Shown here in pieces: positions 7,690-15,733 of a DNA stretch of 64,000 nt; the stretch's first letter is position 1, and every line of letters starts with the position of its first letter. The stretch is from Deltaproteobacteria bacterium. Lineage in GTDB: Bacteria > JAGRBM01 > JAHCIT01. Position numbers and translations under genes: made by a program. The DNA lies in NCBI GenBank assembly GCA_026129095.1, contig JAHCIT010000005.1, forward strand, positions 62,001 to 126,000, in the 5' to 3' direction. Below the pieces are notes generated by a model, which was not told the DNA's origin, did no database searches, and was given only the letters and a program-made list of their open reading frames with translations.

Positions 7690-10581
7690 ATGCCTTTCGA
7701 CCAGAGTGTTAACGGACCCTTTCCCGGACTGGCGGCCATACCATTAACGCTGGCCAATCCCGACGGAAATCCGGCTACCGCACTGCTGGATATACCGGAA
7801 ATGGCGGACGGGCCCTTGATTCCGGTTCTCGTGCCGCCAGTATTCGGACGTCCGAAAGAGGAACTTGGGCCCGTATCAGAGGCTCTCACGGCCCAAAACC
7901 GATTTATCGTGTTCCGGCCTGCATTCCGGTCCACAGGTGACGAAGCTCCCGGCAATCTCGATGACATGTATCTGTCGGGAGAGGAATGCACCTACTGGGG
8001 CCGGTATCTCAGGTCAGAACAGTTCCATACGCTCTGCCGGAACAGGCAGCCAGACATCCAGATCGATACCCGTGTTGCCTGTGTGGCCATGTCCATCGGG
8101 GCCACACAGGCATTTCTGTCCCAGGCCGAACACCAAACTTTCGATGCGCTTGCCCTTCTGTCCTTCGTTCCCCACTACCCGACATTCGTCCGGAACAAGG
8201 TCAAACGCGACTACTACGACCTCGTATCGATCGCCTGGGCACTTCGGATGAAGTCACGGCCCGGCTGGGCCGCCTGTTGCGGGGCAATTGCCGCCCGCAA
8301 AGCCGAAGAAGGCGAAGACCGAGAGACGGCCCGGCGGTATCAGCTGCTGGCAGACCGACTCTCCAACACCTCCAGAATCGACCGGAGCCAGATGGCCTCG
8401 ATGCTCGAAGGAGTGCCGGTCAACGCCTTCTCCGGCATCTGGAATGCCATTCGTGGCACTTTTGATTGCCGCTATGATCTTGAGGCGAATCTGCAGTCGA
8501 ACGCCAAAGTCGGGATTCCGCTTACCTTCATATCCGGCGGCAAGGATGACTACTTCCTGCAGGAAGAGATGGACGAATTCATTGCCCTGGCACGCCGTGA
8601 AGGCCGCGTCCGGCGGCTGCTCCGCCTTGAGAATGCCTGTCACCAGCTCCGTCCGTATCCCTGTTTCGAAAAAGCCATGGAGTTTGTCATCCAAGGGCTA
8701 TATAGCGATCTTGGAATTCAGGACGTACCTGTTCCGTTCTCACTAGCAAGAATAGCGGTCCGCCGGTTTTACGAGGTCCGGGGATTCGCCCTGCGCCATT
8801 CCAAAGACCTGGGCGCACCACCGGAGTTGACCCAAAAGGTTCTGCTTTCCAGCGAGGATCTCGCCCGGGTACTCGGGGAACTGTTCAAGCGCCCGGCAGA
8901 AACCGGCGCACTGGTCCGGCTGCTCGCCAGATCAGCGGAACAGATCGGTGGCGAACGGAGCATTCTCGACGAACTGGAACCGGTCCGGATAGGAAAGATC
9001 CTCAACAAATCGCTTTCACCGGAATTGTACCCTTCCATCGCAATAGGACTCTCTGAAGTTCCCGAACTGATCGGCCATCTGTTCCCAGACCATCTGCTTC
9101 AGGCGCTGGATCCGGAACACCTGGATGGATTGCTCCAGGAATTGCTCCGCCACACAGAAGCACTGGAAGCGTTCCTGACCACGGCAAATCCGGAACTGCT
9201 GCTCTCTCTTGGCAGGCGCAAGGCCCTCGCAGCCGCGCAACGTGCGATAAAACTGGTACCGGCTTTTACTGGACACAATCTACCGAAGGATCTCGATCAG
9301 GTTCCGTTCACCAGCAAGGAAGACTATGTCGAGGCGTTCCCGCTCGAAGACAGGTGCATCCACCGGGAACTTCCGCGGGAAGGGCTCATCGATGAATCGA
9401 GCGGTTCCAGCGGAATCCCAACCAACTGGACCCGTTGCCGCGAGGAGGAAGACCGGCTCGCAAACGGTGCCCGGTTCATCTACCGGTTCCTCTTTGGCCG
9501 TCCCGGTGACGACCGCCCGGTAATTCTGCTCAACGGTTTCAGTCAAGGTGCCTGGGCGACGTCAACCAAGCTAACCGTGCTCGCCCGCCATGTGGCACTC
9601 GTCAAGAATATCGGCCCGGAAGAAGAGCGTATTCTGGATTCCCTCGAGTACTTCGGCCGCCGTTACCGTTACATTATCGCCGGGTATCCGCCGTTTCTGA
9701 GGGAACTTGTCCGGGCCGCCACGGAACGGGTGGGGTTTGATTTGAAACCATATACCATCGATATCCTGCATGGCGGCGAAGGCTATACGGCCGGATGGCG
9801 ACGTTATCTTGAAGTGAATCTGGGATCGGGTGCCCGGATCGTGTCTTCATACGGTGCCTCGGATCTTGATCTCGGCGTTGCATACGAAACCACCCTCGCC
9901 CTCGTGGCCAGAAAAATACTGGAGGAAAACCCTGAGTTCCGCCGGGCCCTTCTGGAGACAGAGCGGATTCCGGTGTTTTTCGGCCAATATAATCCGATAG
10001 AGTTCTTTCTGGAAACCCGCCGCCACGACGGAGAATGCAGGACCCTCGTCTGCACCGTGACTAATCTGAAAGCGCACCAGCCCCGCATCCGTTACGATAT
10101 CGGAGACGAAGGGGATATCCTCCCATTTGACCGGATTGTAAACACGGCAAGGGAGTTCGGATTCGACCTGCCAGCATCAGGTTCCCTGAAGTTTCCGTTC
10201 GTCTACATATTCGGCCGTCTCGACGGGACCATCAGCATTGACGGTGCGAATGTTTATCCCGACCAGGTGCACGAGGCGATCCTGACCGATCATCAGCTGG
10301 CTCCCCTGGTCCGCGGCTTCCGTCTACGCCGTTCGGAAAACAGTTCCGGAGAAGTGCGATTCGAAATCGATCTGGAAATGTTCGGGGATGAGACAACGGG
10401 TGGCCCTGATGTCAGCACGGTTGCGGGCAAGCGGATATGCGATTATCTTGCGAAAGTGAACATAGATTTCCGTGAATCGCTGGCTCATAACCCGGCAGCC
10501 ACCAGTCCGGAAGTCAGGGTAGTCCGACCGGGTGAACTGGGAATCGGCACGACCATCAAACGCCGGTATGTGGATCGCTAA
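7690..10581 (+). CDS. LuxD-like alpha/beta hydrolase fused to PaaK/LuxE-like adenylate-forming enzyme
   Basis: 963 residues from the ATG at 7690, which has GGAGG 5 bases upstream. Residues 1-330 form an alpha/beta hydrolase: nucleophile Ser135 in AMSIGA, acid at GGKDD (286-287) and His318 in ENACHQL. The layout resembles LuxD acyl-ACP thioesterases. A helical middle follows (330-550). Residues 550-963 resemble phenylacetate-CoA ligase/acyl-protein synthetase enzymes: DESSGSSGIP near 567 (ATP loop), SSYGASDLD near 718, GRLDGTISIDGANVYPD near 842, and a C-terminal GTTIKRRYVDR that could supply the late catalytic Lys. The plausible chemistry is release of an acyl group and its activation as acyl-AMP or a thioester. 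No LuxC-like reductase is nearby. It is followed closely by the membrane protein gene. Confidence 0.8.
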   Translation: MPFDQSVNGPFPGLAAIPLTLANPDGNPATALLDIPEMADGPLIPVLVPPVFGRPKEELGPVSEALTAQNRFIVFRPAFRSTGDEAPGNLDDMYLSGEECTYWGRYLRSEQFHTLCRNRQPDIQIDTRVACVAMSIGATQAFLSQAEHQTFDALALLSFVPHYPTFVRNKVKRDYYDLVSIAWALRMKSRPGWAACCGAIAARKAEEGEDRETARRYQLLADRLSNTSRIDRSQMASMLEGVPVNAFSGIWNAIRGTFDCRYDLEANLQSNAKVGIPLTFISGGKDDYFLQEEMDEFIALARREGRVRRLLRLENACHQLRPYPCFEKAMEFVIQGLYSDLGIQDVPVPFSLARIAVRRFYEVRGFALRHSKDLGAPPELTQKVLLSSEDLARVLGELFKRPAETGALVRLLARSAEQIGGERSILDELEPVRIGKILNKSLSPELYPSIAIGLSEVPELIGHLFPDHLLQALDPEHLDGLLQELLRHTEALEAFLTTANPELLLSLGRRKALAAAQRAIKLVPAFTGHNLPKDLDQVPFTSKEDYVEAFPLEDRCIHRELPREGLIDESSGSSGIPTNWTRCREEEDRLANGARFIYRFLFGRPGDDRPVILLNGFSQGAWATSTKLTVLARHVALVKNIGPEEERILDSLEYFGRRYRYIIAGYPPFLRELVRAATERVGFDLKPYTIDILHGGEGYTAGWRRYLEVNLGSGARIVSSYGASDLDLGVAYETTLALVARKILEENPEFRRALLETERIPVFFGQYNPIEFFLETRRHDGECRTLVCTVTNLKAHQPRIRYDIGDEGDILPFDRIVNTAREFGFDLPASGSLKFPFVYIFGRLDGTISIDGANVYPDQVHEAILTDHQLAPLVRGFRLRRSENSSGEVRFEIDLEMFGDETTGGPDVSTVAGKRICDYLAKVNIDFRESLAHNPAATSPEVRVVRPGELGIGTTIKRRYVDR

Positions 10582-10613
10582 CGGACTGGCATCATTGAGG
10601 AGATAGGCAGGCA

Positions 10614-12272
10614 GTGAACCTCCAATCAGCCATCCTGCTACTGCTTGGAATCTCCCTCATTCCGCTGGCGGGCTATGTCTACAGGTTTGCTCACGACCGG
10701 GCCGAGGCACGCTGGTTTGCTCTGGGAGTCGTTGCGGCGTCTACTTATCTCATGGCCATCGCCATGATCGATCTGGCCCCATCTGACCGGGCAGCCCTTT
10801 GGGCCACCCGTTTGGCTTATGCAGGCCCCAGCATCGGCTTCCCCGCGATGATCCTGCTCGTCCGCAGAATCCTTCTGGCTACAGACGCCTCCCGGTCACT
10901 GTCAGCATTGCTGTTTCTGGCCTCCATCGCCGCCCACTCATTCGCCCTGTTTGGCGGCTCGGTGATCTCCGGAATCGACCGGACGACCATGCCCCCATCC
11001 TTTGTCTACGGACCATTCGCAATTGTCCCGCTGTCTTTCGATGCCGGAATACTCCTGTTTCTGGTTGCCGTCGTCATACGTGACTGGCCCAAGGCACCTT
11101 GGAGAGCCCAGAACCGGTTTCTCGTTCTGGTTGTTTCCCTGATCCTCTGGACGTTTTTCACCATCACTTCCAACCTGGTCCTGCCCATTCTCTACGGAGA
11201 TAACCGGTACTATCTGGTTGGCCCTGCCCTGCTTTTGCTTCCCGCCTGCGGCGGCGCCTGGGTCATTGCAGGAGAGCGGCTGCCGGATCTGCTTGCAATG
11301 GCAGGCCGGCTGTTCCCAAACGGGCGTTCCCGGTTGCTTCGGAAACTCGCCGATCTGGAACAGGGCCTGCTTGAGTTGCCAGACATTCATGCTCTCGTTT
11401 CAGAACTGGAGGGAGTGATGGGAGGCCGGCAGTTTGCCTACGCAGGAGCCGGAGACGGACTCAGCTTTACCCCGGGAGCCGTGGATTTTCTATACAAACC
11501 CGGTGACCGGCAGCGTGTCGAGAAACTGGCGAGCCATTACGCCCATTCTCCGGAAACCCTGGATGAAAACCTCCTGCTGACCGGATGGACGGAAGTTATC
11601 GGCTTTGCCGAGCCTGTAGCCTCTCCGTGGCCCGTCTCTTCTGCCCGGGAGATCGAGGTGATAAACAGGATGACCACCTCTCTCGCGGCTGAACCAGTGG
11701 TGATCCTTTCCGCAACAGGATATCTCGATACGATTTCCATCAAGTCCCTTGCCAAACAGGTCCGGCGAAGCCTGGTCTTCACGGCTGAACTGGTCGCAAA
11801 ACTGGATGGCGGCCGCGAGGATGCGGTCCGGTTGCTGAAGGAAGAACGGAACCTCAGGGATGTCATGATTGTCATCCGGCTGGCGGAGCAGGCCCGTGCC
11901 GAACATCTGGAAACCACGGTTTCCGCCTGTGTCTCAGATGGAGCCAAGCTCCTGCTCGTTACTGCTATGGACCGGAACGATCTGATTGGATACGGCCTCT
12001 TCGGCGGTACGGATATCAATCTTCAGGAAGCTCCCCTCTTCGCCTTGGGCAGTCCGCTGCAACGGGCTTCCAACATATCGGTCCATCTGGATCTCATTCT
12101 TTCCCGGCTCGAAGCCAGCTACGGCACCTTCTTCCGCCTGACGCCGGAAGAGAGACACTCGTTCTGCCGCCGGCAGTGGCGGTCAATCCAGGAACTGGAG
12201 TTTGAACTGGAAAAGCATCTGCTGATGTTCCGTTTTTCCCCTTCGGCAAGCCAGAAAGGAATACCCGTATGA
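10614..12272 (+). CDS. Seven-helix membrane protein with degenerate sigma-54 AAA+ domain
   Basis: 552 residues, GTG start with GGAG upstream. Residues 1-225 hold about seven membrane helices resembling the 7TM sensor module of some histidine kinases. There is no HisKA or ATPase domain of that type. Instead the last 200 residues follow the order of a sigma-54 AAA+ domain: VVILSATGYLDT (near 360) where Walker A should be, LLVTAMDRNDLIGYGLF where activators have IIAATHRNLLAEVEAGRF, and RRQWRSIQELEFELEKHL (near 519) where they have YGWPGNVRELENVLERA. Walker A, Walker B and the GAFTGA loop are not recognisable, and no Fis helix-turn-helix is present. A non-catalytic membrane partner of the neighbouring activator is my inference. 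It overlaps the next gene by 4 bases. Confidence 0.72.
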   Translation: MNLQSAILLLLGISLIPLAGYVYRFAHDRAEARWFALGVVAASTYLMAIAMIDLAPSDRAALWATRLAYAGPSIGFPAMILLVRRILLATDASRSLSALLFLASIAAHSFALFGGSVISGIDRTTMPPSFVYGPFAIVPLSFDAGILLFLVAVVIRDWPKAPWRAQNRFLVLVVSLILWTFFTITSNLVLPILYGDNRYYLVGPALLLLPACGGAWVIAGERLPDLLAMAGRLFPNGRSRLLRKLADLEQGLLELPDIHALVSELEGVMGGRQFAYAGAGDGLSFTPGAVDFLYKPGDRQRVEKLASHYAHSPETLDENLLLTGWTEVIGFAEPVASPWPVSSAREIEVINRMTTSLAAEPVVILSATGYLDTISIKSLAKQVRRSLVFTAELVAKLDGGREDAVRLLKEERNLRDVMIVIRLAEQARAEHLETTVSACVSDGAKLLLVTAMDRNDLIGYGLFGGTDINLQEAPLFALGSPLQRASNISVHLDLILSRLEASYGTFFRLTPEERHSFCRRQWRSIQELEFELEKHLLMFRFSPSASQKGIPV

Positions 12273-12712
12273 CCCCAGCGCAAGGCGAAAAGATCTATCA
12301 ACTCCGGACCAAACTCGGACTCACTCCCCAGCAATTTGGACGCATGGCCGGAGTAACGGCGGTGGTTGTTGCCAAATGGGAATCCGGTTTTGCCGAACCC
12401 GGCTGGCTGGCGCTCGGCCGGATAAGACGCGCCTGCGACGTCGACCTCAACTGGCTGCTGGACAGCGGCGATGACCGGCCGGACTATCTCCAAAACGCTG
12501 CCATCTGCGAGGGGAAGCTCGTCGATTCATCACTCCCTAAAATCAGCCGGAATCTCGAGCAAAAACTGATTGGCGACTACCGCAAGCTGAACGAAATCGA
12601 CAGGAGCTTCGTCAGAATGGTTCTGGAAACAGTCGGGAAAACTCCAGAAGTACCTGTGGCCAGGAGGTCGTCTCCCAAATTGCGCCCAAATCCATCAGAC
12701 AAGTTTGTCTAA
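12269..12712 (+). CDS. XRE-family helix-turn-helix protein
   Basis: 147 residues, overlapping the membrane-protein gene by ATGA and so translationally coupled. Residues 5-65 are a Cro/CI-type helix-turn-helix (KIYQLRTKLGLTPQQFGRMAGV, then KWESGFAEP). The rest is a helical tail with a positively charged end (ARRSSPKLRP) and no known sensor domain. It is last in the three-gene set and probably acts as an extra regulator of the island genes. No binding site can be assigned from the sequence. Confidence 0.85.
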   Translation: MTPAQGEKIYQLRTKLGLTPQQFGRMAGVTAVVVAKWESGFAEPGWLALGRIRRACDVDLNWLLDSGDDRPDYLQNAAICEGKLVDSSLPKISRNLEQKLIGDYRKLNEIDRSFVRMVLETVGKTPEVPVARRSSPKLRPNPSDKFV

Positions 12713-13050
12713 ACGACCACCGTCACAGCCTTTGGATACAAATGGTCCCTTAATCCCATTCCCGGTCTTAAATAGAACCGGTTTCATGAATGCCTGGGGA
12801 GGATCAGGAGTAAAGTTTGGCAGATGAAGCCGAAGAAGTTTTCCGGATAAAACTCCGTGCCTGGCAAACATTTTTCAGAACCAGCCGATTCAGGCGAACA
12901 GGCGCTCGATATGCGGCGAAACCCCGCTCGCCATAGCCGCCGGAGAAAAACCTCTCCACCTCGTCGTTATCGGACGTGGCGCAAAGCCGCTGGTGGCTGT
13001 CTGTAAAGCGATCAAGACCAGCGAACATCTTTTCGTCGTCTCGGTTCGCC

Positions 13051-13102
13051 GGGCGCACATGGCTTTGCTTTTTTGCCCGGAAACCTACGAACTTCTACGA
13101 AC
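13051..13102 (+). repeat. 52-bp direct repeat, right copy
   Basis: Same block as at 5450-5501, in the same orientation, differing at two positions (G for A and C for T). It lies 47 bases before the right tRNA-Lys fragment; the spacer is unrelated to the one in the left copy, which argues that the block itself is under selection or recently copied. Confidence 0.85.
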
Positions 13103-13149
13103 CTTGAGAATTACTGATATTTCTGGCCGCAGTTCGCGGAATGCCAGTG

Positions 13150-13194
13150 CCGGACTCTTAATCAGCGAGTCGCCGGTTCGAGCCCGGCATCTCC
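13150..13194 (+). repeat. tRNA-Lys(CTT) 3' fragment, right copy (att-like)
   Basis: Matches 5541-5585 except one base (A for G after the anticodon arm). It ends at ATCTCC without the last C and CCA, and begins at the same base of the anticodon arm as the left copy. It abuts the 3' end of the SDR gene at 13204, which marks the likely return to flanking chromosome. Confidence 0.82.
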
Positions 13195-13203
13195 TGTCGC
13201 AAG

Positions 13204-14007
13204 CTACTTGCCGAATAATCCCATCAGCGTGCCAGGGGCCTTGGGCATCAGGCGCGAGAGGGCGTCGAGGACTCTGGCGTCCGGACCGATCAGCAGGCGG
13301 GGTTCGTTAGACTGGATGGCATCCGCGATCTGCCGGGCGGCTAACTCCGGCTTCACGCCGAACTTTGCCACTAGACCCCTGCCCCGGTCTTTCAGCGTGG
13401 TGGCTTTGCCCCGGTAGCGGGCGGCGGCGGGAATGTTCGTCCGGACGGCACCGGGATGGACGCAGGTGACGCCGATATGTTTCGATGCCAGTTCGGCGCG
13501 CAGTGTCTCCGAAAATCCCCGTACGGCGTGCTTGGTCAGTACGTAACCCGGCATGCCGGCGATGGGCATGAAACCGGCTATGCTCGAAATGTTCACGATG
13601 TGTGCTTCAGGCCGGTTCTCAAGCAGCGGCAGGAAGAACTTGCAGCCATAGATCACGCCCCACAGGTTGACGCCGATGACCCACTCGAAGTCCTCGATCG
13701 TGTGATCTGCGAAACCGCCCAGCAGCGCGACGCCGGCATTGTTCACCAGGATATCGGCCTGCCCGTGCTCACCAAGGACCGCTCCGGGGAGCTTTTCCAT
13801 CTCGTCCCGCCTGGAGACATCCATCCGGTGGACTGACGCCCTTCGGCCAAGTCCCTCGACACGCTGGCGGACCGATTCGAGACCGGTTTCATTGATATCC
13901 ACAAGGGCGACATCGCAACCCCGAAGGGCCAGCTCAAGGCTCACGGCCTCGCCGATCCCGCTACCGGCACCCGTTATAACGGCAACCTTTCCGGTGAGGT
14001 CTTTCAT
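13204..14007 (-). CDS. Short-chain dehydrogenase/reductase
   Basis: 267 residues, usual SDR size; NAD(P)-dependent oxidation or reduction of an unknown alcohol or ketone. The cofactor loop is TGAGSGIG near residue 12, NNAG is near 88, Ser of the triad lies in NISSIAG and the catalytic pair is YVLTK. An acidic residue after strand 2 (ALVDINE) favours NAD. It is the last gene of a three-gene minus-strand operon, starting 4 bases after the enoyl-CoA hydratase stop without its own good ribosome site, so it is probably coupled. The context suggests a beta-oxidation-like step, but the substrate is unknown. Confidence 0.9.
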   Translation of the reverse strand: MKDLTGKVAVITGAGSGIGEAVSLELALRGCDVALVDINETGLESVRQRVEGLGRRASVHRMDVSRRDEMEKLPGAVLGEHGQADILVNNAGVALLGGFADHTIEDFEWVIGVNLWGVIYGCKFFLPLLENRPEAHIVNISSIAGFMPIAGMPGYVLTKHAVRGFSETLRAELASKHIGVTCVHPGAVRTNIPAAARYRGKATTLKDRGRGLVAKFGVKPELAARQIADAIQSNEPRLLIGPDARVLDALSRLMPKAPGTLMGLFGK

Positions 14008-14011
14008 GAAC

Positions 14012-14848
14012 TTATTTCGGCGGAGTTTTCATCATCCCTCGCGGGTCGATGAGCAGCTTGTGCACCTGCATGTTGTGGGAATGGCCAAGCTGCTGGAGCG
14101 ACATCGCCGCCTGCAGCGCCGTCCAGAGGCCCTGAGCATCCTGGGTCTGGTTCACCGACTGCTTGGCCAGCCGGAGCCCCATGCTGGGCCGGGAAGCGAT
14201 CTTCGAGGCCAGTTCAAGCGTCCGCTTTTCCAGTTCATCCCTCGGTACCACCTGATTCACCATGCCAAGCGCCTTCGCTTCGGCAGCTGTGACCGGATCC
14301 CCGGTAAAGAGCATTTCCTTCGCCTTGCGAACGCCGACTTCCCAGGGGTGGGCGAAATACTCGACACCATTCACGCCGAAACCGACGACCGGGTCTGAAA
14401 ACGTCGCATCATCACTGGCAATGATGAGGTCGCAGACCCAGATCAGCATCAGCCCGCCGGCAATCGTCTTTCCCTGCACCTGGGCGATCGTCGGCTTCGG
14501 CAGATTTCTCCAACGCCAGCAAAGACCGAGATAAATCTCTTCCTCTTGCGCCATGTACCCTTCGGCTCCCGGCAGGTCGAAGCCGCCCCAGTTCGTGACC
14601 GGAGTGAACGACGTCAGGGGCGTATTGTCCCGAAGATCGTGTCCCGAAGAAAAGTGCGGACCATCGGCGGCGAGGACGATCACCTTCACGTCCTTGTCAT
14701 GCGCTGCCAGGTCGAACGCGGTATTGATCTCATAGAGCATCTTCTTGCTCTGGGCGTTCCGGGTCTCTGGGCGGGCCAGGGTGATCCGGGCCACTCCGGC
14801 AGAGGGGGAATCATAACGGATTGTGGTGAACTCGGGATCTGTGCCCAT
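14012..14848 (-). CDS. Enoyl-CoA hydratase/isomerase family protein
   Basis: 278 residues of the crotonase fold; such enzymes hydrate or isomerise enoyl-CoA thioesters in the cytoplasm. The CoA and oxyanion segments are visible as ADGPHFSSGHDLRD and KTIAGGLMLIWVCDLIIASDDATF. One usual catalytic Glu is not obvious, since the segment reads DPVVGFGVNG, so a non-hydratase activity is possible. GGGAG lies upstream of the ATG. It sits between two SDR genes in one operon, which fits a degradative or modifying route on CoA-linked substrates. Confidence 0.88.
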   Translation of the reverse strand: MGTDPEFTTIRYDSPSAGVARITLARPETRNAQSKKMLYEINTAFDLAAHDKDVKVIVLAADGPHFSSGHDLRDNTPLTSFTPVTNWGGFDLPGAEGYMAQEEEIYLGLCWRWRNLPKPTIAQVQGKTIAGGLMLIWVCDLIIASDDATFSDPVVGFGVNGVEYFAHPWEVGVRKAKEMLFTGDPVTAAEAKALGMVNQVVPRDELEKRTLELASKIASRPSMGLRLAKQSVNQTQDAQGLWTALQAAMSLQQLGHSHNMQVHKLLIDPRGMMKTPPK

Positions 14849-14872
14849 GCTGTCCGCTCCCTGAAACCGGGC

Positions 14873-15631
14873 TCAGAATGCCACGCGTTTCGTAAAACCG
14901 CCGTCGGCGACCAGATTGATACCAGTGACAAGACTCGCCACGGGACTTGCAAGAAAAGCGGCGGCCCGTCCGATCTCTTCCGGTGTACCCATGCGGCCGA
15001 TGGCGCACTGCCTGACGGTCTGTTCATAGAACGCCGGCATGCCTTTCTTCATCATTTCCCACTGCCCGCCCTCGAAGATCACCGGACCGGGTGAAATGCA
15101 GTTCACACGGATCCCCTTTGCCGCGTACATCTGGGACAGGCCCTTGGCATGGGTAATCAGGGCCGCCTTGAGCGCGCTGTAGGGGATCGGGGCCATGAAA
15201 TACTCGACTGCCGCCGTGCTGCTGATGAACACCACGCTGGCCTCGCCACTTTTCAGGAGAAACGGCAGCGCAGCGTCAAAACATCTCACGCTCCCCATGA
15301 GATCGGTCTCGAAATTCGCCTGCCAGGCGGCTTCTCCGGGGTTTCCTCCACCAGTCGGATTCGGCACCAGGATGTCGATTCCACCGAGTTGTCCGGCGGC
15401 TTCGGCGATCCAGGTCTTCAGCGTCTTTGCATCCTTTACATCGACGGATTTGGTAAACACTCTCCCGCCATGGCGGGCAAGACTCTCTGCAGCCGTCTTG
15501 AGTCCCGCCTCGTTGCGGGCACAGACAGCGATGTCGGCACCTTCGGCCGCGAGTGTTTCGGCTATGGCCCGACCGATGCCACGGCTGGCCCCAGTCACGA
15601 TCGCCTTCTTGCCCTTCAGTTTCAGATCCAT
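14873..15631 (-). CDS. SDR-family oxidoreductase, FabG-like
   Basis: 252 residues. The cofactor motif is TGASRGIG near residue 14, followed by an Arg (CARNEAG) that favours NADP. The triad is S in FISSTAAV and Y-x3-K in YSALK. NNAG is replaced by a variant, VPNPTGG. The C-terminus DGGFTKRVAF is typical of FabG-like enzymes. GGAGG precedes the ATG. It is the first gene of the minus-strand operon, and its promoter region contains the TTTAACA/TGTTAAA palindrome shared with the divergent TetR gene. Confidence 0.9.
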   Translation of the reverse strand: MDLKLKGKKAIVTGASRGIGRAIAETLAAEGADIAVCARNEAGLKTAAESLARHGGRVFTKSVDVKDAKTLKTWIAEAAGQLGGIDILVPNPTGGGNPGEAAWQANFETDLMGSVRCFDAALPFLLKSGEASVVFISSTAAVEYFMAPIPYSALKAALITHAKGLSQMYAAKGIRVNCISPGPVIFEGGQWEMMKKGMPAFYEQTVRQCAIGRMGTPEEIGRAAAFLASPVASLVTGINLVADGGFTKRVAF

Positions 15632-15660
15632 GCTTTCCTCCCGGCAGGCCTGCTCTTGGC

Positions 15661-15686
15661 TTTAACACGTTTAAAATGTTAAACGC
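15661..15686. promoter_or_regulatory. Candidate TetR operator in the SDR/TetR divergent region
   Basis: TTTAACA and TGTTAAA form a 7-bp inverted repeat spaced by nine bases, and an overlapping CACGTTTAAA half resembles the perfect palindrome upstream of the Rieske gene at 19447. It lies between the divergently read SDR operon and TetR gene, a classic place for auto-regulation. Confidence 0.55.
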
Positions 15687-15733
15687 AATATGGTTTATCC
15701 GGAAAATCCCCGGACCATTACAGGAGCGTCGGC

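Larger units (their letters stand above)
5450..13194. mobile_element. Candidate genomic island bounded by tRNA-Lys 3' fragments
   Basis: Two same-orientation composite repeats (52-bp block plus 45-bp tRNA-Lys 3' fragment) bound about 7.6 kb. Between them are a sigma-54 activator, a large hydrolase-ligase fusion, a membrane protein and an XRE regulator. No integrase is left inside, so the element would be immobile now or have been mobilised in trans. Because neither copy is an intact tRNA, the intact gene should lie elsewhere, and the islands may sit in tandem. Confidence 0.6.
12713..13203. other. Non-coding right end of the candidate island
   Basis: No gene I can support. It contains the second 52-bp block and the second tRNA-Lys 3' fragment. 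A minus-strand frame of 84 codons (12804-13058) lacks a ribosome site and family features. No strong hairpin terminator follows the XRE gene. Confidence 0.6.

Noticed and set aside
7645-10581. A luciferase or full lux operon
   Set aside because: Only LuxD- and LuxE-like parts are seen; luxA, luxB and luxC are absent, so bioluminescence is not claimed.
12804-13058. 84-residue minus-strand open frame in the island's right end
   Set aside because: No ribosome site, no family pattern, overlaps the 52-bp repeat; not supported.
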